Shown here one piece after another: positions 45,047 to 54,492 of a stretch of 64,000 nucleotides of DNA. Each line of letters starts with the position of its first letter. Positions within the stretch are counted from its first letter, which is position 1. The position numbers and the translations under genes were made by a program. The stretch comes from Bdellovibrionales bacterium (GTDB lineage: Bacteria > Bdellovibrionota > Bdellovibrionia > Bdellovibrionales > JAGQZY01). The notes beneath the pieces are model-generated. The model did not search any database and was not told the origin of the DNA. It saw only the letters and a list, made by a program, of their open reading frames with translations. The stretch spans positions 1-64,000 of the forward strand of contig JAIEOS010000117.1 in the NCBI GenBank assembly GCA_019750295.1. Direction: 5' to 3'.

Positions 45047-46309
45047 TCCGACAAGATCCAAAAGATTTGCACTCATATCATCAATTCGAACAAATTTCTT
45101 AATTTCTTCTTGAACTGTGACATTGATTTTATCTTTAAATTCCGTGTTGACGCGACCGATGGGTAAGCACGTTAAACCCAAGGTGCTGACGCGAATATCA
45201 ATTCCTCCTTCGGGAACTGAAGGTTGACCTTTTTCATCAAATACAAAATCCAAATGATAAAAGTGAAAGCCAATTTGACGATTTTTAATCACCGATTTGA
45301 GACCGGGGATGTCGAGAGCTTTCTCTTGCAGGAGCCCATCGAAATAAATGGTGCTTTTGGCGCGATTTTCACACTGGGTGAGCCAATCCTTTCCATCACG
45401 GGCATTATCGCCTAGATCTGCGATAGTTAGACTGTCTTGAAAGTTGTTCACATCAGACACGCCACCAAAAGCTCCAAAGGTTAATCCCATTCGGATTTCT
45501 TCTTTTTGATTTTGATGAACATTGACGTTCACTAGCGCTACGGGCGCCGTCGACTGGTAGCTCGGAGTTTCGGCATTGGACAAAGAGTCGTTGTTGTCGA
45601 TCATACGATGACCGTCGACGACAAGGTGAGAGATCTGAACTTCCGGAGCGGCCTCTTTAAATTCCATTTTGCCTTTGGGAAAGCCAATCAATCCTTGAAT
45701 TTGGAAACCTGATTGGTTTTTCTGAAGCCGTGTTTCGATGGCGACCGTCGAAAAGTAAAAAGGTTTTTGATCTTTCGCAAACCCTTTTTCGTGCCAGTAC
45801 TGGTTGTGGCTAACAATTGAATTCGAAAGATCGGTGTAGAGTTCGAATTCGGAGTCGGTCATGTTGGTTCCAGCCGAGAGGTGAACGAGTTTGGCACTGA
45901 TGACTCCGGCCGGTGTCTCGAGAGGGACGCTACGAATCGTTTTGGATTTATTGATAAGCCCATTTTTAAGGAGCGGGAGGTAGTAAAGATTAAAATAGGC
46001 CTCTTTGTTCTCGGGAAGGCGAGAGTTGATCTGCCCCAGAGTCGACAGCATGCCGTCGCTTAATCCTTTAAAAGAGATCTGTAGGTCCTTCATGTCTGTA
46101 GCGACAATTGCCTGAGTCCCGATCTTTGTGACGCCTTCGACAAACGTATTCACGATCAGTTGCTGAAGTTCTTTATCATCGACCCCATAGGTAGATATAA
46201 CAAGAGTGTACTGATGGTCCGGAGAGGTAGGTAAGCTCGGAAGCCCATTGGCCTTCGCCGCTAGGGTCGAAAATAAAACTGTGATTCCCAAAAACAAACG
46301 CATTACCAT
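45035..46309 (-). CDS. Secreted protein of unknown function
   Basis: A 424-residue protein with a signal peptide (MVMRLFLGITVLFSTLAAKANG). Not recognised; largely predicted beta-rich with few Cys. GGAG is five bases before the ATG at 46309, which lies over the stop of the upstream YiiX-like gene (seven-base overlap), so the pair is coupled and may act together in the periplasm. Confidence 0.72.
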   Translation of the reverse strand: MVMRLFLGITVLFSTLAAKANGLPSLPTSPDHQYTLVISTYGVDDKELQQLIVNTFVEGVTKIGTQAIVATDMKDLQISFKGLSDGMLSTLGQINSRLPENKEAYFNLYYLPLLKNGLINKSKTIRSVPLETPAGVISAKLVHLSAGTNMTDSEFELYTDLSNSIVSHNQYWHEKGFAKDQKPFYFSTVAIETRLQKNQSGFQIQGLIGFPKGKMEFKEAAPEVQISHLVVDGHRMIDNNDSLSNAETPSYQSTAPVALVNVNVHQNQKEEIRMGLTFGAFGGVSDVNNFQDSLTIADLGDNARDGKDWLTQCENRAKSTIYFDGLLQEKALDIPGLKSVIKNRQIGFHFYHLDFVFDEKGQPSVPEGGIDIRVSTLGLTCLPIGRVNTEFKDKINVTVQEEIKKFVRIDDMSANLLDLVGKPQ

Positions 46310-48240
46310 AATTGTCTCCAATCAAAAGCTTCCATCGAGCAAGCCGTTTTTTGCGGGGCAAAGAAGAGGAAGAATCGATCTTTTCCTTCTTTGAACTCTT
46401 TGCAGGTGAGAATCCGGAGATTCTCCACCGTTCGATCTAAATCATAATCCGTCGGTGGATGATTGAACTTCTCGTGAAAGCGCTCCGCAAACCAAGTCAT
46501 TTGTTTCACCATTCCGACATAACTTAAAATGTTTCCGAGTTTCTGATTGTTTAAAAGCGCAACCACCGCTCTTTGCAATTGTTCATTGGCAATCAGTTCT
46601 TCCGTGCGTGCGTCGACTGGAATATTCATTTTTAATAAAAGGCTTTTTATTTTTTCGCCGATCTCTTTAGCTTTCTTTGCATCAATTTCGGTCTTACCGA
46701 CGTAATCGCCAAGATAGGATTTGAGCAAGGCCTGAGCCTCGTCGGCGCGAACTCCTGGGGCTTCGAGAAGATATCCTAAAAGAATCGTGCCGCGAATATA
46801 TCCGGGAGGAGTCTCCGGCGGCATTTTCCCAAGAGATTTCACTAAAACCTCGGCGACAATACTAATTTGATCGATGAGTTCCGAGGATTTAAAATCATAT
46901 CCGCCCACTTCCATCCACTGAAACACTTTAGTGATCACCATGTCATGGATTCGACGACCCTCGATCACGCCATAGTCTCTCCATTCCGCAATGAGCTCCA
47001 GCTGCGGATCAATCTCTACATCAGCCGGAGCAAAGACATCTCCGCCTTTGATGCCCAACATGCGGATAATTGGATTGCTGGTGCTATCCAATTGTGAGTA
47101 AACTAGGGGAAAAGGGTAAGTACGATCGCTGGGTTGATACTTCGGAACAACACAGTTTCCAAGGGATTTGCAGCTGAGTCCATAAGCATAAGAAACCACT
47201 TGTGAGCAAAACAAAGTGTTTTCGTTCTTCATGTCCATGGCAAAGTTGTAACCAATGCCACTGGCGAACCGATCACTATAGATCTTTTGAAGTGTCTCTT
47301 TATCGGTGGGATACTTTCCTTTAAAAAATTGATCGAGCATAAGCTCTGCAGCTTGCGCCCGAATTTTTCTTAAGGTGGCATCATCTTGTTTTCCATCACC
47401 GATATAGCGATAGTGTCCGATTCGGGCTTTAGCATCTTTGAGATAATAATCAAGAGCGGTGATCTGCACCCCGTTGTCCAGTTCCGCTTCGATAATATAA
47501 ATTTTATTGGCGATGCCGAGCTTTGCTTTTTCGTCGATGTAAACGAGAGCCAAGTGGCTAAACTGGTTATCGATGTTTCCGATGCGACTGATCGCCGCGC
47601 TACTAAACGCCTGACCACGACTGAGCAACATGTCTCCCGTTTGCAAAGAGTTGGGAGTTTTGGGTTCCGACGTCAGCGGGAATGTGTATTTCTCGTTATG
47701 GAATGAGGTGTTCACCATGGTGTAAGGCCACACCCCCTCCATCCGTCGCACGACAGGGAGGGTTTGTGTGGATTTCTGCAGACGATAAAGCCCCCAATAG
47801 TCCTCGAAGGTGCGAAGTGTGCGAGAGGCGACCTTGAGATAGCGAGCGCATTCGTAAAGTTCATCGTAGTTCTTAAATTTGTTTCCCCACACCCAGTCTC
47901 TAAATTTTTTACGAATCGCCACTCGGGAGTCAAAAAATGTGTTCACTGGATTTTCGGAGAGCTGGCTTGAGAGGAGGGCCTGATTATTTTTTTCGCCTTC
48001 GGGAGCCCCTAAATAGTATTTAGGATCGAGAGCATACATCGACTCATAAATTTGTTTGAGTTTGGCGGAACAAGTTTGAGCATTAAACACCTGCTCATTT
48101 TCGATCAAGCGGCGAAACTGTTGCGCCGACTCCTGAAAGTTGGGACTCAAAGGGATTTGTGGTTTTTGATATTCATAAGCTTGGACTGATGTCGCAATCA
48201 GAGAGGCAGAGACAAGTAAACCTCGCAGTAAAAACGGCAT
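46303..48240 (-). CDS. Large secreted protein with YiiX/YebB-like papain-fold domain
   Basis: A 645-residue exported protein (signal to SVQA). Residues about 197-370 form a permuted papain-like (YiiX/NlpC-P60) domain: LQTGDMLLSRGQAFSS, then FSHLALVYIDE with the catalytic His, and NTLFCSQVVSYAYG with the catalytic Cys. The flanking regions (1-190 and 400-645) are mostly helical and unrecognised. YiiX relatives act as amidases or peptidases on wall peptides or lipids. It is followed by the coupled secreted gene at 45.0 kb. Confidence 0.78.
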   Translation of the reverse strand: MPFLLRGLLVSASLIATSVQAYEYQKPQIPLSPNFQESAQQFRRLIENEQVFNAQTCSAKLKQIYESMYALDPKYYLGAPEGEKNNQALLSSQLSENPVNTFFDSRVAIRKKFRDWVWGNKFKNYDELYECARYLKVASRTLRTFEDYWGLYRLQKSTQTLPVVRRMEGVWPYTMVNTSFHNEKYTFPLTSEPKTPNSLQTGDMLLSRGQAFSSAAISRIGNIDNQFSHLALVYIDEKAKLGIANKIYIIEAELDNGVQITALDYYLKDAKARIGHYRYIGDGKQDDATLRKIRAQAAELMLDQFFKGKYPTDKETLQKIYSDRFASGIGYNFAMDMKNENTLFCSQVVSYAYGLSCKSLGNCVVPKYQPSDRTYPFPLVYSQLDSTSNPIIRMLGIKGGDVFAPADVEIDPQLELIAEWRDYGVIEGRRIHDMVITKVFQWMEVGGYDFKSSELIDQISIVAEVLVKSLGKMPPETPPGYIRGTILLGYLLEAPGVRADEAQALLKSYLGDYVGKTEIDAKKAKEIGEKIKSLLLKMNIPVDARTEELIANEQLQRAVVALLNNQKLGNILSYVGMVKQMTWFAERFHEKFNHPPTDYDLDRTVENLRILTCKEFKEGKDRFFLFFAPQKTACSMEAFDWRQLW

Positions 48241-48327
48241 TCGATCTCCTTTATTTTCGCAATGAAAAGAGCAGGAGTACCGTCTTATTTTACGGTGCGA
48301 AAGAGGGAGTCTATCCCTTGGAAATCT

Positions 48328-48969
48328 TTACAGGTTTTCCCAGGTGACCACGGTCTCAAGATCGCTGTCGATGAGTTGATCTTTGGGTGTCACAGTGAGT
48401 CTTTCCCAGGGGACGGACCCCAAGAACCACCACTTCCAAAAACTCGTATCGCCTTGGGGGTTTTCATCGAGAAGTTTTTGAAACGCTTTGATGCTTCCGA
48501 TTTCTTTATTCAGCACAAAATAAAAAGATTGATAGACGAGTTTGGAGCAATAAAGGCGGGTGGAATTATAATCGAAGCCAGTGTCGTAAAGAATTCCCAT
48601 TTGAGTATCAAGGTAGGACTTTAGGCGCGATAAGTCTGCCGGGGACATTCCGCCTTTGAGGCGACGAACTGCAAAGTGATCGTTTTGCGTTTTGTCCAAA
48701 TAGTCGCAGAGTGGAGTCTTACGGGATGTAGGGAGGGTGCTCTCCACCATGACCCATTGATTGTTCACCAGTGTAGCGATCCCGACGTGCGACGTCCAAG
48801 TTTGAGTGGCGGCGGCCACGGCTTCGAAAACAAAACTATCAATATCAAGAAAAACAATGTCGCCCTCCTTGAGATAAGACGCCACCTTGTTGCAAAGTTC
48901 TGGGCTGTTATTGCTCGCATGGAGATTTATAGAAATGAGAAATGTGAAAGTGATCAAGAAGTGTTTCAT
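48328..48969 (-). CDS. YiiX-like papain-fold secreted protein
   Basis: A 213-residue exported protein (MKHFLITFTFLISINLHA). The whole mature part is one YiiX-type domain: LKEGDIVFLDIDSF, TWTSHVGIATLVNN (catalytic His), LYDTGFDYNSTRLYCSKLVYQSF (split at Cys: RLYCSKLVYQSF). It is the small paralogue of the upstream-coded domain at 47 kb on the same strand. Probably a periplasmic amidase or peptidase. Confidence 0.8.
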   Translation of the reverse strand: MKHFLITFTFLISINLHASNNSPELCNKVASYLKEGDIVFLDIDSFVFEAVAAATQTWTSHVGIATLVNNQWVMVESTLPTSRKTPLCDYLDKTQNDHFAVRRLKGGMSPADLSRLKSYLDTQMGILYDTGFDYNSTRLYCSKLVYQSFYFVLNKEIGSIKAFQKLLDENPQGDTSFWKWWFLGSVPWERLTVTPKDQLIDSDLETVVTWENL

Positions 48970-49011
48970 ACCGACGAAGCTAATAGGCCTCGTCGGGAGT
49001 TTCAAATAAAT

Positions 49012-49584
49012 TTAGTTGCAAATGGCACGGAGGCTGATGCGGCGAGTAGCGCGCGATCCGCAGGCGCCCTGGCTGGCGTCGTGCTGGCTTAACTGAAGCG
49101 TGATTCGATCCTGATTGCGATACTCCGTGTGGGAGACTTCATAACCTAAAAGAGTGCACACTTGGAATGCAGGTGATGGAGCCGTGCCGCTCCCCGTAGA
49201 CGTGGGAGCCGGACTGCTCGCGCCACCCTCTTTGCGCTTACAGCGAATTTGACCGACCTTTAAATCATTCGGTTTGGACATGCGTTCGCCTTCGGTGCTC
49301 ACATAATTTAATGTGACATCCATTTCCCAAGTGAACTCGGCCATCTCGCCAGAGAGTGTAATCAAACGGTTTTGGTAATTGTCCGCTCCGACACGAGTGT
49401 TGGTGGCTGGAGGAGACAGCGTTTCTTTCTTGTATGGCGCCTGTGGGGCGGCCGGAGCCGTCGATGGGGTTGCTATTTCCGGGCTCGGTTGAGCTGTCGC
49501 TCCACCGCCAACGACTTCATTCGTCTGAGCGGAAGCGATCGATCCAGCGAAGGCACAAAATGTAATGAGTAGGATCTTATACAT
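49012..49584 (-). CDS. Secreted protein of unknown function
   Basis: A 190-residue protein with a signal peptide (MYKILLITFCAFAGSIASAQ), preceded by AGGAG. Residues 30-70 and about 125-145 are Ala/Pro/Ser/Thr linkers. Four Cys in the C-terminal domain (IRCKRKE, VCTLLGYE, GACGSR, AICN) suggest two disulfides. No family recognised. It follows the extensin-like gene by ten bases and may be cotranscribed. Confidence 0.72.
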   Translation of the reverse strand: MYKILLITFCAFAGSIASAQTNEVVGGGATAQPSPEIATPSTAPAAPQAPYKKETLSPPATNTRVGADNYQNRLITLSGEMAEFTWEMDVTLNYVSTEGERMSKPNDLKVGQIRCKRKEGGASSPAPTSTGSGTAPSPAFQVCTLLGYEVSHTEYRNQDRITLQLSQHDASQGACGSRATRRISLRAICN

Positions 49585-49594
49585 AGGTGACTCC

Positions 49595-50530
49595 TTAGTC
49601 AGAAATAATGCCAGGCTTACGTGGGCAAAACGGTAAAGAGATATGAACGTGATCGTGGTGAAGTCTTTGGCGGCAATCAATGGCACCGGCCACTCGGCTA
49701 TTGCGGCATCCCGGTTGTGTTCCGCGAATCGTGGTTCTCCAACATTGCACAAAGGCATTATAAAAGCGACGGTTTCCAGAGGCGATAGTCATAGGAACAT
49801 TTACTCTCTGACCATTAGAAAGAGTCAAATTAAAAGCGCTGATATCTAGCGAACGACCAGTGGCATGCATACTGAGCTGGCTTGAGCCTCGAGCCGCGCG
49901 ATAAGAGTAACTCCCCATATTTTGAACATGAATATGGCTGGCCGCAGGAAGACCCTCGGACCGCAGAGCTTCGTTTACACATCGGGGCATGTTTTCCATA
50001 AGAAAGGAATTGAAGCGCGAGGAAAAGATGAGAGGACCGCAGCGACTGCTCGAAGCTCCAAAAGTCACGTTACCGCCACAGCCACTCACTTGGACGGCGC
50101 TGTCTCCACCGGCTAATCGGCGATAAACGCTGACCGCTTGTTGGCCCACATAGCGGCCTGGAGATTGACGAACAGAAGGGCGCGGCGTCGGAGTCGGCAC
50201 TGTGCTGGGATTCGGGCGCCGAGAAGGGGCTGGTGTATATTGCGGTGCTACCGATGGGGCTGCCGAAACAGCTTCGGTCGAAAATTTCACTTCTTGGGAG
50301 TCATCTTCAACAACATCGGATGTATCTCCATCAAAAATCCAACCGGTTCCGCCCACTTGAGAATTTTGGGGAATATACATTGATCCACCAGAAGAGCTCT
50401 GGGCATGAGCCGGAAATACCGTCATCAAGCTCACAAAAGCATAAATCAAATATCTCAGAGGATATGCAATGCATAGGGCTTGCTTCAAACTTTGTAACTT
50501 AAATGTGAGAGCCGCATTCAATCTAGGCAT
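49595..50530 (-). CDS. Extensin-like C-terminal-domain protein
   Basis: A 311-residue exported protein with a long N-region before its signal (YLIYAFVSLMTVFPAHA), a Pro/Ser/Thr linker (about residues 90-125) and an extensin-like/peptidase-M15-related domain: CGPLIFSSRFNSFL, the zinc-site segments SMHATGRSLDISAF and HHDHVHISLPFC. Such domains resemble VanY/MepA-type LD- or DD-carboxypeptidases acting on peptidoglycan. A GGGGGA site precedes the ATG. Confidence 0.82.
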   Translation of the reverse strand: MPRLNAALTFKLQSLKQALCIAYPLRYLIYAFVSLMTVFPAHAQSSSGGSMYIPQNSQVGGTGWIFDGDTSDVVEDDSQEVKFSTEAVSAAPSVAPQYTPAPSRRPNPSTVPTPTPRPSVRQSPGRYVGQQAVSVYRRLAGGDSAVQVSGCGGNVTFGASSSRCGPLIFSSRFNSFLMENMPRCVNEALRSEGLPAASHIHVQNMGSYSYRAARGSSQLSMHATGRSLDISAFNLTLSNGQRVNVPMTIASGNRRFYNAFVQCWRTTIRGTQPGCRNSRVAGAIDCRQRLHHDHVHISLPFCPRKPGIISD

Positions 50531-50650
50531 AAGTCCCCCAATTCTCAGAGCTGCAATTGACGCGCCTACCGAAATCGATTTTAAGTGGACTTATCTGTAT
50601 TCAAATTGAAACAGTGTCAAAAGAGTCGACAGAATTGGAGGGAGGCCCCT

Positions 50651-52555
50651 GTGAATATCCGTTCTCAAAAACAATATGAAGAAGCCTATTCTTTAAGTTT
50701 ATCCGATCCCGACACGTATTGGTCGCAAGTGGCCAAAGAATTTACGTGGGTCAAACCTCACCAGAAAGTTCTGACCGGGCAGTTTGGCGATCGGGTGGAA
50801 TGGTTTTCGGGCGGAGAACTCAATATTACAGTGAATGCTCTCGATCGCCACGTCCAAACCCATCCGGAGAAAATCGCCATTTACTTTGAGCCCAACCAAG
50901 AGAGTGGTGAGAAAACTCAATACAGTTATTCCCAGCTCCTTGAGAAGGTGTGTCAGTTCGCCAATGTTCTTAAAGCTCAAGGAATCAAAAAAGGTGACGT
51001 CGTTGTCTTTTATATGTCGATGGTGCCGGAGCTTCTTATCGGAACTTTGGCGTGCGCGCGAATTGGCGCCATTCACAGTATTGTGTTTGGAGGTTTTTCG
51101 TCGCAGTCCTTAGCGAATCGAATTCAAGACAGTCAGGCGAAACTTTTAGTGACCAATAACGAAGCGGTTCGCGGTGACAAAGTGATTGGTCTCAAGACCA
51201 TCGCGGATGAAGCTCTTGATAGCGCCCCCTCTGTGAAATCGGTTTTAGTTTTAAAGCGAACCGGAGGAAAAATAAATTGGAGAGAAGGCCGCGACCACTG
51301 GTTGGAGCCTTTGATGGAAAAAGCAGAAAAAATCTGTGCGCCAGAAACGATGGCTTCTGAGGATCCTTTGTTCATTCTCTACACTTCAGGTTCCACCGGA
51401 AAACCGAAAGGTCTTCTCCACACCACAGCGGGATATATGGTGTGGGCCGCAGAGACGTTTAAACATGTTTTTCAAATGCAAAAGCCCGAGGATATTTTTT
51501 GGTGCACAGCAGATCTTGGTTGGATCACGGGCCATACCTATATCGCCTATGGTCCGCTGCTCAATGGTGTGAGTCAGGTGATCTTCGAGGGAATTCCCAC
51601 CTGGCCTGATGCGGGTCGTTTTTGGCAGGTCATCGAAAAATTTAAAGTCAGTCATTTCTATACCGCACCCACAGCGATACGATCGTTGCAGTCGCAGGGA
51701 TTGAGCTATGTGCAAAAGTCCAATTTAGAATCTCTCAAAGTTCTTGGATCTGTCGGCGAGCCTATCAATGAGGAGGCCTGGCAGTGGTACAATGAAAACA
51801 TCGGTCGCGGAGAATGTCCCATCGTCGATACGTGGTGGCAAACAGAGACCGGTGGCATTATGATTTCGACTCTCGCCGGCGTTACTCCCAGTGTGCCGAC
51901 GATGGCGACCTTACCTCTTCCGGGGGTGGAGCCTCTCCTTGTGGATTCTGCTGGACGAGAAATTCACGAGACGGTGGCCGAAGGTGCACTCTGCATGAAG
52001 CGCCCATGGCCGGGAATGGCACGAACCATTTATGGTGATCATCGAAGATATCAAGAGACTTATTTTTCGACTTACAAAGGGTATTACTTCAGTGGAGATG
52101 GAGCTCGGCGAGATGAGCGCGGATTTTATCGTATCAGTGGGCGCATTGATGATGTCGTGAAAGTGTCGGGACATTTGATCGGTACGGCGGAAGTTGAAGA
52201 TGCAATTAATCTCCATCCGCTGATTGTTGAATCCGCAGCGATCGGTGTGCCTCACCCTATTAAAGGCCAAGGTCTCGTGGCATTTGCTACTCCGAACTCA
52301 GGGCAAATACCTAAACCAGATTTATTGAGAGAATTAAATGAGATCATTACGAAAAATATCGGACCTCTTGCTAAGTTAGAGCGGGTGATTGTGGTGAGCG
52401 GACTTCCCAAAACTCGCTCAGGAAAAATCATGCGACGAATCTTGAGAAAGGCTTTCGAAGGCGATGTGGATCAACTCGGCGACACTTCGACATTATTAAA
52501 TCCAGAGGTGGTCGATGAAATCCTTCTCAAATGTAGTGCAATAGAGCTCAAATAG
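50651..52555 (+). CDS. acs: Acetyl-CoA synthetase
   Basis: Makes acetyl-CoA from acetate, ATP and CoA. GTG start at 50651 is set by GGAGGGAGG at 50637-50645 and gives 634 residues, the normal size; a longer frame starts 22 codons earlier without a site. Motifs: FILYTSGSTGKPKGLL (P-loop), WWQTETGG, YYFSGDGARRDE, RIDDVVKVSGH and KTRSGKIMRRILRK, holding the lysine controlled by acetylation. Divergent from the extensin-like gene. Confidence 0.96.
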   Translation: MNIRSQKQYEEAYSLSLSDPDTYWSQVAKEFTWVKPHQKVLTGQFGDRVEWFSGGELNITVNALDRHVQTHPEKIAIYFEPNQESGEKTQYSYSQLLEKVCQFANVLKAQGIKKGDVVVFYMSMVPELLIGTLACARIGAIHSIVFGGFSSQSLANRIQDSQAKLLVTNNEAVRGDKVIGLKTIADEALDSAPSVKSVLVLKRTGGKINWREGRDHWLEPLMEKAEKICAPETMASEDPLFILYTSGSTGKPKGLLHTTAGYMVWAAETFKHVFQMQKPEDIFWCTADLGWITGHTYIAYGPLLNGVSQVIFEGIPTWPDAGRFWQVIEKFKVSHFYTAPTAIRSLQSQGLSYVQKSNLESLKVLGSVGEPINEEAWQWYNENIGRGECPIVDTWWQTETGGIMISTLAGVTPSVPTMATLPLPGVEPLLVDSAGREIHETVAEGALCMKRPWPGMARTIYGDHRRYQETYFSTYKGYYFSGDGARRDERGFYRISGRIDDVVKVSGHLIGTAEVEDAINLHPLIVESAAIGVPHPIKGQGLVAFATPNSGQIPKPDLLRELNEIITKNIGPLAKLERVIVVSGLPKTRSGKIMRRILRKAFEGDVDQLGDTSTLLNPEVVDEILLKCSAIELK

Positions 52556-52767
52556 TGCGGCGAAACATAAGGGCTTCTTATACTAAGGATAACGAAGATT
52601 ATTTTGATTAATACCTCGCTGATCAATATAACTAGTCCCACTAACAGAGAGTTCAATTTGGGGATCGAAGGTTAGGGATCGAAAGATCCATCAAAAAAAA
52701 GGAATTGGGGATTGAACCGGCCCTTTACGTTTGGGGAAATGTAACTGGGCCCGGTATCTTGTCTGCG
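52556..52767. other. Intergenic DNA after acs
   Basis: No gene seen. Two near copies of TTGGGGATCGAA occur (about 52658 and 52703, the second with T for C), plus TAGGGATCGAA between them. Element B starts at its right edge. Confidence 0.4.
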
Positions 52768-52974
52768 CTTTTCAGCAGTTTGATTTCAAAAAGTCTTAAA
52801 AGAAAAATCAAAAAATTTAGAAACAGTTTCTCAGGGACACGGGCTCCATGCCCTCGCCCGTTTTTCCGACAGGAAGTCGGAAATCGCGTCACGCTAACGG
52901 GAGGTCCCTTCGAATCTATTTCTAAATTTTTTGATTTTTCTTTTAAGACTTTTTGAAATCAACCTGCTGAAAAG
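52768..52974. repeat. Long inverted-repeat element B (56-bp arms, 73-bp shared core)
   Basis: Arms at 52768-52823 and 52919-52974 are reverse complements over 56 bp with one mismatch and are AT-rich. They enclose a 95-bp GC-rich centre. Within it, 52835-52907 is a 73-bp core bounded by GGAC and GTCC, with an eight-bp hairpin TTTCCGAC/GTCGGAAA (52863-52883). The same core, reversed and with two substitutions, is in element C, whose arms are unrelated. Confidence 0.95.
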
Positions 52975-53008
52975 GCTTCGTGCGAATAGGTTGGCTGGAA
53001 TGTTTCGT

Positions 53009-53080
53009 GGGGTGGGGGGGGGTGGGGGGTCGGGGACTTTACTGGGTGGGGGCGGGGGTTGAGGTGACGAAGGTTGGGGG
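53009..53080 (+). other. G-rich tract with G-quadruplex potential
   Basis: Runs of G4, G9, G6 and G4 separated by one or two bases (53009-53035), then G3, G5 and G5 runs to about 53058, all on the plus strand. The wider stretch 52980-53260 is strongly G-over-C skewed and has no convincing gene; proline-rich frames on the minus strand are its by-product. Confidence 0.7.
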
Positions 53081-53306
53081 TTTTGAGGTGGAGCTGGATG
53101 ACGGTCTTGAGGTTTTGGTGAGAGTGATGCTGAAAGTAGAGTGTTGAGGTAAGCTTATCTTTATAAAGCTGGGACATTCGGATTTTGGGGGGGGCGTCTC
53201 TGGGTGAGGCAGTCTCGAATTTATAAGCAATCTAGGGCGCTCGGATGGGATTGGGCTTTAGGAAAGTGTTAAGAATTCCGAAGATATATATGTGGAGAAG
53301 TCGGTC

Positions 53307-53639
53307 ATGAAGGTTTTGTTTTTTTTAATTTTGATGATTCAGTTTCGAGCCTATGGCCAGATTGATCATATCAAAACATGTGCGGGCGATACGCCGACAG
53401 AATATGTCGATGAATGTCTTTTTCCGAACGATGATCAAAAGATTGTAACGTGTTGTGATACTAAAGGTGCGGTCTTCTGTGGACCGTCTCAGTGCATTTG
53501 CGCCAAAGGTGCCGCTAAAGTGGAACGCTTGCAGACGGATGCTATTAGAAATCTTTGCGAATCGAAAGCGGCGCAAGAGCATCATTATAAAATTAGAGAA
53601 GCTCGCGAACTTGCGGCCTCTAAATCTCAGCGCAAATAA
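53307..53639 (+). CDS. Small Cys-rich secreted protein
   Basis: A 110-residue protein with a signal peptide (MKVLFFLILMIQFRAYG) and about eight Cys in the next 75 residues (KTCAGD, DECLFP, VTCCDTK, VFCGPSQCICAKG, NLCESK), so probably disulfide-rich and exported. The tail is charged and helical. GGAG upstream. No family recognised. Confidence 0.68.
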   Translation: MKVLFFLILMIQFRAYGQIDHIKTCAGDTPTEYVDECLFPNDDQKIVTCCDTKGAVFCGPSQCICAKGAAKVERLQTDAIRNLCESKAAQEHHYKIREARELAASKSQRK

Positions 53640-53649
53640 TAATTCAAAA

Positions 53650-54483
53650 TTAAATTAAAAGTTTCATGCAGAAGACGGAGCCGCCGGCCTTCATGAATTC
53701 GGATGTTTCTACGGGATGCACCCGGAAACCTAATTTTTTAAGTTGGTTCGAAGTGTACTCGCTGCCTTTTTGAATCACCACATCGGTCCCGTGGAGGCAG
53801 CACGCATTAGCGGCGAAGTTTTGCACCGCCTCGTCCGAGGGAACGCGAATCAGATTTCTAAAGCGCGATTTAAGAATCAGGAGACCTTCGGGAGTGAAAG
53901 CCTCTTCGACGTAGAGAGCGGAGTCTTTATTGAGGATACAAAGGCAAGTGTCCAGATGATAGAAGTTTTCGTTCACAAGTTTTAAAGTATGGATGTGCAG
54001 GCCCGTGATGTTTCCAATTTGAGTGTAAACATCTTGTTCGGTCCGATAGCCGTAGCCTCCAAAGAGCTCTTGAGTTTCGTAGTTCCACAGTAGGTCGCCC
54101 ATGCCCTCGAAGGACTTTCCGCTCGTGCTAATCGGATAGCATTCGATATTATTTTGCGTAGCCCACTGATGAAAGTGTTCGACCTCGTCTTGGCGCTGAA
54201 TGGACTGCATGCGACTTAAAATCACTTGGAGAGACTTATTTTTGTAAAACGGGAACATTTGGTTCGCACAAAAAACCATGTCGGGCAGCCCAGGTTGGCC
54301 CTCGATCACTTCGACTTGTAGATCTAGGCTCTCGAACTTTTGTTTAAGATTTTCCCACTGGCGAACGGCGCGGGTCTTATCAATTTTCTTCAACTGGCCT
54401 GATTTGTCGACCATATGCGGGTTGATGCTGTATTTGATGTCGAAGAAGTCGGGCTTTACCATGAGCATTTTCTGGGGCCACAT
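53650..54483 (-). CDS. DDAH/arginine-deiminase-like amidinotransferase-fold enzyme
   Basis: A 277-residue pentein. Motifs: PGLPDMVFCANQMF, GKSFEGMGDLLW, GYGYRTEQDVY, NFYHLDTCLCIL with the catalytic His, and the C-terminal GGSVFCMKL with the nucleophile Cys. Close in pattern to dimethylarginine dimethylaminohydrolase and related ornithine-yielding enzymes. The exact substrate is not decided. Confidence 0.88.
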   Translation of the reverse strand: MWPQKMLMVKPDFFDIKYSINPHMVDKSGQLKKIDKTRAVRQWENLKQKFESLDLQVEVIEGQPGLPDMVFCANQMFPFYKNKSLQVILSRMQSIQRQDEVEHFHQWATQNNIECYPISTSGKSFEGMGDLLWNYETQELFGGYGYRTEQDVYTQIGNITGLHIHTLKLVNENFYHLDTCLCILNKDSALYVEEAFTPEGLLILKSRFRNLIRVPSDEAVQNFAANACCLHGTDVVIQKGSEYTSNQLKKLGFRVHPVETSEFMKAGGSVFCMKLLI

Positions 54484-54492
54484 AAGAATCTC

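Noticed and set aside
52959-53230. Two proline-rich minus-strand frames
   Set aside because: Arise from the G-rich tract; no ribosome site and extreme low complexity.
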